Source: Mycobacterium sp. 1164985.4 (GTDB lineage Bacteria; Actinomycetota; Actinomycetes; Mycobacteriales; Mycobacteriaceae). From it: 64,000 nt of DNA. Each line of letters begins with the position of its first letter. The first letter of the stretch is position 1. Shown here one piece after another: positions 51,101-58,800 of this stretch. The position numbers were made by a program, and so were the translations under genes. The stretch lies in the NCBI RefSeq assembly GCF_001668575.1, contig NZ_LZMD01000038.1:1-64000 (forward strand). Reading direction: 5' to 3'. The notes under the pieces were generated by a model. It did no database searches, was not told the DNA's origin, and saw only the letters and a program-made list of their open reading frames with translations.

Positions 51101-51300
51101 GAACGGGCTGCGCGTAGCGAACGTTCAATAACCGGGAAGAGATGGCGTGCGATCGCCACGCTCTGTTCCGCGTCGCCCACGTTGCTGTACTCCGCGCGGG
51201 CGGCATCCTCCAGTGCCAGCTGCCGAATAAGGCGCTCTGTCAGCAGCGACTCATAAACCCCCAAGTCCACGGGGCGGAGGGTAGCCGACTCTTGCGACAA
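48169..51300 (-). CDS. PLD nuclease-SF2 helicase-DUF3427 protein
   Basis: 1043 aa from a TTG at 51300; the GTG at 51270 (MDLGVYESLL) is equally possible. Residues about 125-290 are a phospholipase D-like domain with HAK (221-223) followed by SSN (240-242). The helicase core has Walker A AATGTGKT (349-356), DEFH (445-448), and GLTATPER. A DUF3427 domain fills the C-terminus (about 750-1030). This architecture occurs in DNA repair and defence contexts. It probably moves along DNA and cuts it through the PLD site. Coding bias is weaker than in the surroundings, which suggests acquisition. Confidence 0.88.
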   Translation of the reverse strand: MSQESATLRPVDLGVYESLLTERLIRQLALEDAARAEYSNVGDAEQSVAIARHLFPVIERSLRAARSAEDRSEIARQVLNVLPETFAAGEALQVVEPGKITQLDEVAAATALGTLRLPRPATPFSDAALMTNARDEPTLAAELRAEMGSADEVDLLCAFVKWQGLRLLENKLRELQRRGVPLRVITTTYLGATDPRALDALVNEFGAEVRVNYETDRTRLHAKAWLLRRKTGFHTAYVGSSNLSHAALVDGLEWNVRLSAISTPHLLEKFRATFDSYWENREFELYSPSDDGDRLRVALETASGSRSSDRVTITLSGLEVHPKAYQAEMLEQLDAERTIHDRHRNLIVAATGTGKTVIAALDYRRLVRDVHNRDLKLLFVAHRKEILQQARRMYQEVLIDASFGEMLVDGQEPARWRHVFASIQSLSARRLSEIEPEHFDVVVVDEFHHAEATSYRRLLDHVAPLELLGLTATPERADGVDVREFFGGRVAAELRLWEALEQNLLCPFHYFGIHDGTDLESVQWRRGRYDLSDLNSLYTGNDARTRIVIKELRDKVCGIGEMRALGFCVSVDHARYMAQRFVEAGISARAISAETSASDRREALQALRNREINSVFAVDLFNEGLDIPEVDTVLFLRPTESATVFLQQLGRGLRLTQGKTVLTALDFVGHQRREFRFDQRFRAMSGVGGKALQRQVEEGFPFLPSGSQIILDRVAQTLVLENIRQQVAPRWAALVSEVRALPDDRLASYLDVSGRALADILRNNRSWTTLCREAGKIDRSTGAREPDLVKRVRALTHVDDRRRWAAYKSMLEGRIDTSSPAAKRLAEMLFFSLFPSGGGFDSISMGLDALRNEPVADEMRQVVDIAFDAARRTTYDLGSLAPELEDVPLEVHATYSREEILAALGFASLQRMPSTMREGVAWCQSVNADAFLITLKKSDRDYSPTTMYRDFALSPELFHWESQSTTSSTSPTGQRYIHHRERGSHVLLFVREAKTNDLGASPYIFLGPADHVSHEGDRPMAITWRLHRSMPTEVFQASTVAVA

Positions 51301-51573
51301 ATCGCGTCAGAACTCTACGCACAGGAACCGCGAATGAATCAGGACTTCGCTTCGTGGATAACCACAGCATGCTCAGCCGAATTGCTGTGCGAAGTCTGCA
51401 CCCCGTCGTCCTCATGCGCTCGAAGTCAGACTTGAGGTTGTCTGGATGGCGAAGCCGACGAGGAGCCGCAGCAAATCGGTGACTCGGCAATCTCTGAATA
51501 TCTGGCAGACCTTCTTGGGGTAGCTCGCGGCAAATATCCGGACCCCAAATACCGCAGAAAATCAGCGGCACTC

Positions 51574-52215
51574 TCAATCCGGCAGTTGGTCAAGCCAGTC
51601 CGATTCCCCGTCCATAGGCGCGCCTTTGATCACGACGAGGGGGACGCCCGGCTCGGGGAACTGCCGCAGGACTGCGAGGTTACTCGCTGCGATAGCGCGA
51701 GCGTCATAACCGATCGGCAGGCCGAGCCTGATGAGGTCTTGCGTCAGCGCGGGGGCTCCGACGCGGTTGGCCAGCTCGGCGAGCCGATTGTTGTCAAGAT
51801 CTGTGGCTCCCTGCTCTTCCGGCTGGTGTTCGGTGGAGAAGATCTGCTGAACGAAGCGCCACGTGATGCCGCTCGATTGCGACTGGCCGGCCACCACGAA
51901 AGACGCGTAGATCGCGCGATTGTCGTATGTCTTGCTAGCCGAGTACTTGTCGAGGAAGTCCACGAATCGAAGGTTGACGCGGAGCGCTCCGGTTTCCAGG
52001 CGTCGTCCGATCTCCTCGCCCTGGGTGCGAACCATTCGCCCGCTGAACGGACATAAGGGATCGACGTAGAGATCGACCTGCCCAGGTGCATTCGGGTCCC
52101 CGATAGCGATCGCATCCCCCGCTGGCGCCGCGACGGCCGCCCGCGCTATTCCCGTCGCCGGTCCACACATCAGCAGCAGCACGACCACGGCCGCGACCGC
52201 CCCATAAGGTCTCAT
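51574..52215 (-). CDS. Secreted DsbA-like thioredoxin-fold protein with CPFS motif
   Basis: 213 aa from the ATG at 52215, with a Sec signal peptide (GAVAAVVVLLLMCGPATGIA, cleaved near ARAAVAA). The mature protein has VDLYVDPLCPFSGRMVRTQG: the active-site motif is CPFS, so the second cysteine of CxxC is replaced by Ser. The cis-Pro loop (PGVPLVVIKG) is kept. A one-cysteine site cannot do dithiol oxidation; a monothiol isomerase or reductase, or a non-redox role, is likelier. An in-frame start at 52320 would add an implausible N-terminus. Confidence 0.8.
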   Translation of the reverse strand: MRPYGAVAAVVVLLLMCGPATGIARAAVAAPAGDAIAIGDPNAPGQVDLYVDPLCPFSGRMVRTQGEEIGRRLETGALRVNLRFVDFLDKYSASKTYDNRAIYASFVVAGQSQSSGITWRFVQQIFSTEHQPEEQGATDLDNNRLAELANRVGAPALTQDLIRLGLPIGYDARAIAASNLAVLRQFPEPGVPLVVIKGAPMDGESDWLDQLPD

Positions 52216-52453
52216 TGTCCGATGCACCCTTGTCCTTCCATAGTGTTCATCTCTCGAGCATTCTCGCGGGCCTGATTCGCGCCGTTCCAAACAGTCAGCG
52301 TGTGGGAGAACCGTCAACACATCAGCCCGTTATGCCATGTATTTCACATCAGCTCCAGGTTAGCGATGACATGACAATGTACTAAGCGCAAGAGGATTCA
52401 GTGCTATCGGCAATCCAATCGGGACAGTGCTGTCGTCGACGCGGTCCGCCGCG

Positions 52454-53044
52454 CTACAGCACCAACCCCGACCGCACCAACTCCACGCTCTCCGCGACGA
52501 TCTGCCCCAGATCGCCAACACACCCACCGCGGCCCCAGTTCTCCACGGCCACAACCAGTGCCGCCGCCAACACCGCCCCCGCCACCTCGGCCTTCAGCTC
52601 GATGCCCGGCACGTCGGCGTAACGCGTCCCCACAAAATCGGTGATCACCGCCGCGAACGATGCCTGCACCACCCGCAGGTGACCGGCCGCCCGCTCTCCG
52701 ATCAGGCTCGCCCGCAGCAGCGCCGCCTGGCGCACCACCTCCATGTCATGAGGGAAGCTCCCGACACTTGCCATGACCGCATCGAAGAGCGACTCCGACA
52801 CCGGTCGCCGCGCCAGCGCCTCGGCCAGCCACTCCAGGTGCGTCTCGTAGTCCGCGAACAGCACCGCTTCCTTCGTCGGGAAGTGCCGGAAGAACGTCCG
52901 CTCCGTGACGCCGGCCTCCTCAGCCAGATGCGACACCGTCACGTTCGCAAACCCGTCCTGCGCGAACCGGGCCAACGCGACCCGCCGCAGCGCCTCCTTT
53001 GTCGCCTGGCTGCGCTGCTGATGCAGGTTCACGGGCATCGCCAT
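52454..53044 (-). CDS. TetR-family transcriptional regulator
   Basis: 196 aa from the ATG at 53044. The HTH is canonical (ALARFAQDGFANVTVSHLAE, EAGVTERTFFRHFPTKEAVL). It is divergent from the FAD oxidoreductase gene, and a perfect palindrome lies between the two. That gene is the probable target. The ligand could be the oxidoreductase's lipid or polyisoprenoid substrate; this is inference. Confidence 0.9.
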   Translation of the reverse strand: MAMPVNLHQQRSQATKEALRRVALARFAQDGFANVTVSHLAEEAGVTERTFFRHFPTKEAVLFADYETHLEWLAEALARRPVSESLFDAVMASVGSFPHDMEVVRQAALLRASLIGERAAGHLRVVQASFAAVITDFVGTRYADVPGIELKAEVAGAVLAAALVVAVENWGRGGCVGDLGQIVAESVELVRSGLVL

Positions 53045-53068
53045 AGTCCCGCGATCGTATCGCACAAA

Positions 53069-53104
53069 TATGTCAGAACCGCCATAATTGTGTCAGTACT
53101 GACA
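53069..53104. promoter_or_regulatory. TetR operator candidate
   Basis: TGTCAGTACTGACA at 53091-53104 is a perfect 14-bp palindrome. A half-site copy TATGTCAG lies at 53069-53076. Both fall between the divergent TetR (start 53044) and oxidoreductase (start 53118) genes and would overlap the promoters. Confidence 0.72.
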
Positions 53105-53117
53105 TACCCTGGCTCGC

Positions 53118-54680
53118 ATGAGTGACTATGACGCCATCGTCGTCGGCGCCGGCCACAACGGGCTGACCGCCGCCGCCGTCCTCCAACGCGCCGGCCTGCA
53201 CACGGTGTGCCTCGAGGCCAACACCTACGCCGGCGGCATGGCCGCCACCGTCGAACTCATCGACGGCTTCCGCTACGAGATCGCCGGGTCCGTCCAGTTC
53301 CCCACCCCCAGCGAGATCACCAAGGACCTCGGTCTCGACACCCTGCCCACCGTCGACTCCGGCGTCATGTCGGTCAACATCGGCGAGGCCGGCGAAGAAG
53401 CCATGGTCTTCTACCGCGACCCGATGCAACTGATGACCCACCTCGCCGAGAAACACGGCACCGACGCCGTCACCGGCATGGCCGAACTCATCGCCTGGAG
53501 CCAAGGCCCCGCCCGCGCACTCGGGCGCTTCGACGTCCGCAAACTACCCAAGACCATCGACGAGATGTACGCCTGTGCCACAAGCGAATCCGAACGCCGC
53601 GCCATCCACGAGACCTTGTTCGGCTCGGCGATGGACGTCATCGACCGCTACCTGCCCGACCGGAAGCGTCACGCCGTCATGCGCGGCATGCTCGCCTTTC
53701 TCGCCATCAACTCCACCTATCGCGGGCCCTACACCCCCGGCAGCGCAACCTGTCTGGCATTCGCCCTCGCCGTCCCCGAGGAGGGAACCGCGATGATGAC
53801 CAAACTCGAAGGCGGCATCGGCGCCCTCACCGAGCACCTGCGCGAGATGTTCGAAAGCCGCGGTGGCGAGATCCGCTACCGCACCAAGGTCGAACAGATC
53901 CTCGTCGACAACAGCAAGGTCACCGGCGTCCGCTGCAAGGACGGCCACACCATCACCGCACCCGTCGTCGTCTCCAACCTCTCCCCCGATACCACCCTCG
54001 CCGAACTCGTTGTACCAGAGCACCTCTCGCCCCAGCTACTCGAACGACTCCAGGGGCGCGACCACCGCGCCTCCTTCGTCCAGATGCACTTCGCCCTCGA
54101 CGGCCTCCCCGAGTTCGCCCCGCCGTACGACCTGCTCAACGAGCCCGGCATGCAGCCGTCCGTTGGCATCTTTGGATCACCGGAAGAGCAACAGCGTCAA
54201 TGGGAGAACGCCTGCCGCGGCATCGTCCCCGACAACCCGTCGCTCGGTATCCAGATCCCGTCCGTGCACGACCCGAACATGGCCCCGCCCGGCAAGCACG
54301 CCGCCAGCGCCTATGCCTACGCGTTCCCCGTCGAGACTCCCCGCGACCAGCATGGCCACCTGAAAAATGAGATGGCGCAACGCGTCATCGACAAGATCAC
54401 CCGCTACGCGCCGAACTTCAAGGACATCCAGATCCGGCACATCACCTTCGCGCCGTACCACATGAATACGATGTTCGGCGCCCCCGCCGGAGACTTCTGC
54501 CACGGCCTGCTGCACCCAGACCTCATGGGTCCGAACCGGCCCGGCCCGAAGGGATTCCGCGATCTACCGATCGGCATCGACGGGCTCTACCTTGGCGGCG
54601 CCGGATGCCACGGCGGCCCCGGCATCACGTTCATACCCGGCTACAACGCCGGCTATCAAGTGCTCGACGACCTCGGCTGA
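53118..54680 (+). CDS. Phytoene-dehydrogenase-like FAD oxidoreductase
   Basis: 520 aa from the ATG at 53118. The N-terminal FAD site VVGAGHNGLTAAAVLQRAGL with CLEANTYAGGMAATVEL and the C-terminal GLYLGGAGCHGGPGITFIPG match the CrtI/phytoene-dehydrogenase-like family. Members dehydrogenate or saturate long isoprenoid or lipid chains. There is no signal peptide. It is alone in its operon and probably controlled by the divergent TetR. Substrate unknown. Confidence 0.88.
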   Translation: MSDYDAIVVGAGHNGLTAAAVLQRAGLHTVCLEANTYAGGMAATVELIDGFRYEIAGSVQFPTPSEITKDLGLDTLPTVDSGVMSVNIGEAGEEAMVFYRDPMQLMTHLAEKHGTDAVTGMAELIAWSQGPARALGRFDVRKLPKTIDEMYACATSESERRAIHETLFGSAMDVIDRYLPDRKRHAVMRGMLAFLAINSTYRGPYTPGSATCLAFALAVPEEGTAMMTKLEGGIGALTEHLREMFESRGGEIRYRTKVEQILVDNSKVTGVRCKDGHTITAPVVVSNLSPDTTLAELVVPEHLSPQLLERLQGRDHRASFVQMHFALDGLPEFAPPYDLLNEPGMQPSVGIFGSPEEQQRQWENACRGIVPDNPSLGIQIPSVHDPNMAPPGKHAASAYAYAFPVETPRDQHGHLKNEMAQRVIDKITRYAPNFKDIQIRHITFAPYHMNTMFGAPAGDFCHGLLHPDLMGPNRPGPKGFRDLPIGIDGLYLGGAGCHGGPGITFIPGYNAGYQVLDDLG

Positions 54681-54814
54681 GACCCAACTCCTAGCCGCCG
54701 ATCCGGACATTCGCTACTTCTCGATCCCGTCCGGCGCGACAATAGTGAACGGCGCCCGCCGGACACGGCTGCCTCGGCACCGGAGTTCAGAGAACCTGCC
54801 AAGGGAGGTAGAGC

Positions 54815-54928
54815 ATGAATCGGCCCTTATCCATCGTGGTGGGTGCGGTGCTCTTCGCCGTCGGCGCGATAGGTACGGCGATCTGGCTGTGGGTCAAGCG
54901 GAGGAAGGCGGCGCGTGCAACGCCATAG
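54815..54928 (+). CDS. Small single-helix membrane protein (37 aa)
   Basis: 37 aa: MNRPLSIVVGAVLFAVGAIG continues as a helix to AIWLWVKRRK, then a basic tail. AAGGGAGGT at 54801-54809 sits 5 nt before the ATG, a strong ribosome site. One membrane helix with a positively charged cytoplasmic end is clear. It follows the oxidoreductase gene by 134 nt. Function is unknown; such proteins often modulate larger membrane partners. Confidence 0.6.
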   Translation: MNRPLSIVVGAVLFAVGAIGTAIWLWVKRRKAARATP

Positions 54929-55109
54929 GATCGGCTAACAGTGCGCGATAGGCCAACCTCGCGTCGAGCCCAATTCAGCTAAATAACAACAGCTTTGCCC
55001 CCAGTGGCTGCCACCGATTCTCCAGCCCCAGTGGGTGCCTGGCCCATCAGCTCCGCCGTGGGGATACAGTGCCGGCGGGCACGGCAGCGGCAGGCATGGG
55101 ACACGGGGA

Positions 55110-56087
55110 CTAGATCGTCGGTGCCGGCAGACCCCGGCACACCCGCAGATACTCCGGATAGTCCCAGGACGCCAAGAACTCCTCCGCGGCATGCAGACCG
55201 CGCTGATAGAGCGCGTCGCGCTCATCGGCGGAGATGTCGAAATCCAATGTGCCGATTCCATCGGAGGGGATGAAGATGGTGCGCCGAACGGTGCACGGGT
55301 CGTCGATATAGGCGGCGTCCTGATCGCTGATCAGTGTTTCCAGCGCGCCGAACGCCAAGGACAGCGGGCCCCTAATCTTGTGGGTCGGCGGCATACCGGG
55401 CGGCGCCGAGAGCCGGATACCGAATGTCGGCCACCGCGGCCGCTTGTCCCTGTCGAACAACTCGACCGGAAAGTTCGACAGCAGACCACCGTCCACCCAG
55501 GTCGCACCACTGACCTGTACCGGCTCGAACGCGAAGGGCACCGCCGACGACGCGCGCACCGCACGGGCCACCGAGAACTCATCGGGGTCCACCCCGTAGT
55601 TCGGCAGATCCCATGGGATGCGGACCAGCCTGCGCCGCGACAGGTCACTCGCGGTCACCACCAGCGACCACGCGTATTGTGTCGGCTCTTCGCCGGTGCG
55701 CAGATCACCGAACGTCCGTACGCCGAGATCACCCAGCAGGCCGATCAGCAGGTTCTCCAGATAGTCGCCCTTGTACAGCCCGTCGTTGGCGATGAGCGAC
55801 AGCGCTGGGCCGACGACCGGTATCCGCGTGAGCAGCGTCGGGTCCGCGAACTTCGAGTAGTCGATGCTCTGTGCGAGCTCGTCCAGGCGCGACAGCGGTT
55901 CTCCCGCCGCCTGCAGTGCCGCCACCATGGACGCGACGACCGCGCCGGCGCTCGAGCCCGCGACGCGCGGGAACTCGTATCCGGCAGCGGCGAGCGCATG
56001 CACGGCACCGACCAGGCCGATACCTCGGACGCCACCGCCCTCACACACCAAATCGGCCCGCTCCGCACGGCTTTGACGCGAGGTCAT
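55110..56087 (-). CDS. Patatin-like phospholipase
   Basis: 325 aa from the ATG at 56087. The oxyanion hole GGGVRGIG lies at about residues 17-24, the nucleophile at GSSAG (VAGSSAGAVVASMVAAL), and the Asp of the dyad in WVDGGLLSNFPVELFDRDKR. This is a complete Ser-Asp active site, so a lipid acyl hydrolase. There is no signal peptide. Its ATG overlaps the stop of the glucose/sorbosone dehydrogenase-like gene by 4 nt, so it is the second gene of a two-gene operon. Confidence 0.92.
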   Translation of the reverse strand: MTSRQSRAERADLVCEGGGVRGIGLVGAVHALAAAGYEFPRVAGSSAGAVVASMVAALQAAGEPLSRLDELAQSIDYSKFADPTLLTRIPVVGPALSLIANDGLYKGDYLENLLIGLLGDLGVRTFGDLRTGEEPTQYAWSLVVTASDLSRRRLVRIPWDLPNYGVDPDEFSVARAVRASSAVPFAFEPVQVSGATWVDGGLLSNFPVELFDRDKRPRWPTFGIRLSAPPGMPPTHKIRGPLSLAFGALETLISDQDAAYIDDPCTVRRTIFIPSDGIGTLDFDISADERDALYQRGLHAAEEFLASWDYPEYLRVCRGLPAPTI

Positions 56088-57139
56088 GGTCGGAACTGCA
56101 GGATCCGGTCGTCGCCGTCGCGGGGGCTGCCCCGTCCGTCGCGGTTGCTGGTGGTGAACCAGAGCGCGCCATCGGGTGCGGCCACGACGGTGCGCAGTCG
56201 CCCGTACTGTCCGACGAACAGTGCGGCCGGATCCGCCAATGAGCCGTCCGCCCCCACCGGTATCCGGTACAGCCGCTGGCCCCGCAGACACGCCACCCAC
56301 AGCGAGCCGTCGTGATACGCCAATCCGGACGGCGACGCTTGATCGACCGGCCACTGGATCACCGGATCGGTCAACCCCGGGGTGTCCGCGCGGCCCTCAG
56401 CCATCGGCCACCCGTAGTTGCCGCCCGACTGGATCAGGTTGATCTCGTCAAACCGGTCGGTGCCGTACTCGGTGGCCCACAGCCGCCCCGCCGAATCCCA
56501 CGCCAGCCCTTGGATATTGCGATGTCCGAACGACCAGACCGGGGAAGCGGGATCGGGATTGTCCGACGGGATCGAGCCATCGGCATTGATGCGAAGGATC
56601 TTTCCGCCCCAGGACGACCGGTCCTGCGCCAGCCCCGGGTTGCCGGTCTCGCCCGTGGTGATGTACAGCTTGCCGTCCGGGCCGAACGCGATGCGCCCGC
56701 CGTCGTGGACCGAACCCGCGGGAATGCCGGTGAAAATCGGCGACGGCTCGGTGAGCGACGTCCCGTCGAAGCGCATCGTCACCACGCGGTTGTCCTGTGC
56801 GGTGGTGATGTAGGCGTACACCGTTTGGCCCGCGGTGGCCAGGCCGAGCAGGCCGCCCTCACCGCGCGCCGCGACGCCAGCCACGCCACCGACGTTGTAT
56901 GCCGTGCCCGGTTGCGCCAGGCGCTGGATCGCCGCGCTATCGCGTTTGGCGATCAGCGCGCTGCCGTCGGGCAGGAACGCGATTCCCCACGGCACAATCA
57001 GATTGGTGGCGACGGTGTCCGGCCCGCCGCCACTCGGCTGTCCGACCGCCGTGGGGTCGTTGGCGGACGCGAAGGCGAACGAGACGGCCGTGGCAAGCGC
57101 CAGGGCCGCGCGCGTCAGGCGCAGAATTCCGTCCGCCAT
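56084..57139 (-). CDS. Secreted PQQ-dependent sugar dehydrogenase-like protein
   Basis: 351 aa from the ATG at 57139, with a signal peptide (LRLTRAALALATAVSFAFAS). The beta-propeller shows the glucose/sorbosone dehydrogenase pattern: VPWGIAFLPDGSALIAKRD, HDGGRIAFGPDGKLYITTGE, VWSFGHRNIQGLAWDSAGRL, and GGNYGWPMAEG. Members oxidise sugars with PQQ as cofactor; PQQ use here is not shown, since no PQQ biosynthesis genes are seen. It is exported and leads the operon with the patatin gene. Confidence 0.88.
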   Translation of the reverse strand: MADGILRLTRAALALATAVSFAFASANDPTAVGQPSGGGPDTVATNLIVPWGIAFLPDGSALIAKRDSAAIQRLAQPGTAYNVGGVAGVAARGEGGLLGLATAGQTVYAYITTAQDNRVVTMRFDGTSLTEPSPIFTGIPAGSVHDGGRIAFGPDGKLYITTGETGNPGLAQDRSSWGGKILRINADGSIPSDNPDPASPVWSFGHRNIQGLAWDSAGRLWATEYGTDRFDEINLIQSGGNYGWPMAEGRADTPGLTDPVIQWPVDQASPSGLAYHDGSLWVACLRGQRLYRIPVGADGSLADPAALFVGQYGRLRTVVAAPDGALWFTTSNRDGRGSPRDGDDRILQFRP

Positions 57140-57323
57140 ATCTCGAGTGTCGCGCGGACCACCTCGTGAGAAGGTGCTTTCAGCTGAGATGCCCGGTCGC
57201 TCACGGCTGCTCGCGCAGCCGATCCTCACGAGTGCCAGCAAGCCTGCGATATGCAGTATGAGCCCGTCGGGTGGCGGTGCAGTGAGTAACGAACTGCTCG
57301 AATGGCCGCGGTGTTGGCACCGA
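57140..57323. other. Intergenic stretch between leftward genes
   Basis: 184 nt upstream of the sugar dehydrogenase-like gene and downstream of the peptidase-like gene. It must contain the promoter for the two-gene operon. I see no clear palindrome or terminator. Confidence 0.35.
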
Positions 57324-57941
57324 TCAGCGTAGGTAGACCTGGCCCTCGTGCGGGTATCCGCCGCCCGCCGTCGCGACGTGCACGTGGTCGTAATGGTTGG
57401 CGGTGTCTCCGCCGCGGTCCGACATGACCTTCTTCGAGCCGTCCGGACGGTAGAGCGTCTGCCGCCAGATGACGTGCTCGAGGCCGAAGCGCTCCGCATT
57501 CGCCAAGACGTACGCGACCACTTTGTCCCCCAGCTCCTTGCCCGCCGCCGAGCGGGGGTCCGGGATCATCACGTCGATGGCCAATCCATGCGGATGCCAT
57601 TTCAAGGAATCGGCACGAACGCCGCCGATGGTGAGGATCTCCGGAAACTGGGCACTCACTGCGCGCGCCGCCAAGACGGTATCGACCTGCAATCCGTTCT
57701 CGGGTGCCCGGCCTTGCGGCAACGTGGGCGGGGGAACCGGGGCGGGCGGTCGCGCGGCCATCAGGTTCACTGCCGGTGACGGCGGCTGTGGCGCCGCGGC
57801 GACCTCGCAGCACGCTTCAGAATTACGGACCTGCGAATAGCTATCTGCGCCGACGCCAAACAAAGCGACCGCCGTTACCACGCCCGCCACTACCGCCAAG
57901 CGCGAAGACCGCCGCATCTTGGCAAGTGAGTGTCTTCCCAT
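57324..57941 (-). CDS. Exported ARB_07466/LAS-peptidase-like protein
   Basis: 205 aa from the ATG at 57941 (MGRHSLAKMRRSSRL). One N-terminal helix (LAVVAGVVTAVALFGVGA) is followed by a Pro-rich linker and a C-terminal domain of about 120 residues. HPHGLAIDV contains an H-x6-D pair, and NHYDHVHVA an HxH, the zinc signature of LAS peptidases such as D,D-carboxypeptidases. A role on peptidoglycan is plausible. An in-frame extension reaches 58181 with natural-looking composition (ISICLLSGDEQLYKNLLDEQ), but has no obvious ribosome site. Confidence 0.8.
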   Translation of the reverse strand: MGRHSLAKMRRSSRLAVVAGVVTAVALFGVGADSYSQVRNSEACCEVAAAPQPPSPAVNLMAARPPAPVPPPTLPQGRAPENGLQVDTVLAARAVSAQFPEILTIGGVRADSLKWHPHGLAIDVMIPDPRSAAGKELGDKVVAYVLANAERFGLEHVIWRQTLYRPDGSKKVMSDRGGDTANHYDHVHVATAGGGYPHEGQVYLR

Positions 57942-58214
57942 CGCCGGCGGACGATACCCACCGCCCCTATACGAAGACCAACCGCCCGCAGGCATGCCAG
58001 CATCGCACTTGTCGTCCGCGTCTACACGTTGTATTTGCTCGTCAAGCAGGTTTTTGTACAGCTGCTCGTCACCCGACAGCAAACAAATCGAGATTTTGCT
58101 CGTGGCCTTCGTCATGAACGACAGAGAATGTGACGCACGCCCAGCGGTCGTGTCGGAGCTGCGACGACGCCACAGATTCACCGATCGTCACGCAGATCAA
58201 ACATGCGACGACTA

Positions 58215-58763
58215 CTACGGCTTCCTCGCCACCACCCACGCTTCTCCGTCGCCTTCACCCGAGGCAATGATCTCGAGTTGCGCGTACGCCGTAATCAACT
58301 CGCCCGGTTGCACGCGGAAGCGCCCGGGAGCGGCGCCGACCACGCTCAGCGCTGAGATCGCCAGCAGCCCACCAGGCACCAACCGGTCGACGATCGACCG
58401 GTCAAGCCGAGAATCGCGGAAGCGGTGACAGACCACGACGTCGACAGGCGCACCTGCCGGTAGACCTTCGTCGAGATCGACGACGTCGAACCGACACCGC
58501 TCCCCCACGCCGGCGCGGGCCGCCAGTTCCCGTGCTTGATCGATGGCCGCCGTCGAGATGTCGACACCCCAGACGTCGAGTCCGCGACGGGCAAGCCACA
58601 TGCTGGCGACCCCCGGGCCGCACGCCAGATCGAGTGCCCTTCCCCGCGTGGGGAACTCGGTCTCATAGGGAGCGAACACCGCAGGGATCTCTACGGCCGC
58701 GACACCGGGCGTTGTCCGAATCCGGTAGCGCTCGTCCCAGCGGACGCGATCCCGCTCGCTCAC
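58215..58763 (-). CDS. SAM-dependent methyltransferase, class I
   Basis: 182 aa from the GTG at 58763. Motif I is ALDLACGPGVASMWLARRGL, followed by VWGVDISTAAIDQARELAA, and motif II VDVVVCHRFRDSRL. The fold is a Rossmann methyltransferase resembling TehB-like or small-molecule enzymes. The reading frame remains open upstream into the kinase gene, but the family starts near here (VSERDRVRWDERYR). It follows the kinase gene by 37 nt. Substrate unknown. Confidence 0.85.
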   Translation of the reverse strand: MSERDRVRWDERYRIRTTPGVAAVEIPAVFAPYETEFPTRGRALDLACGPGVASMWLARRGLDVWGVDISTAAIDQARELAARAGVGERCRFDVVDLDEGLPAGAPVDVVVCHRFRDSRLDRSIVDRLVPGGLLAISALSVVGAAPGRFRVQPGELITAYAQLEIIASGEGDGEAWVVARKP

Positions 58764-58800
58764 GAACCACTGCCTCTCGCGGAACTCGAAGAGTCGCCGA

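Noticed and set aside
51251..51577. Leftward 108-aa frame upstream of the helicase gene
   Set aside because: Arg/Pro-rich and overlaps the helicase start in another frame; no family match.
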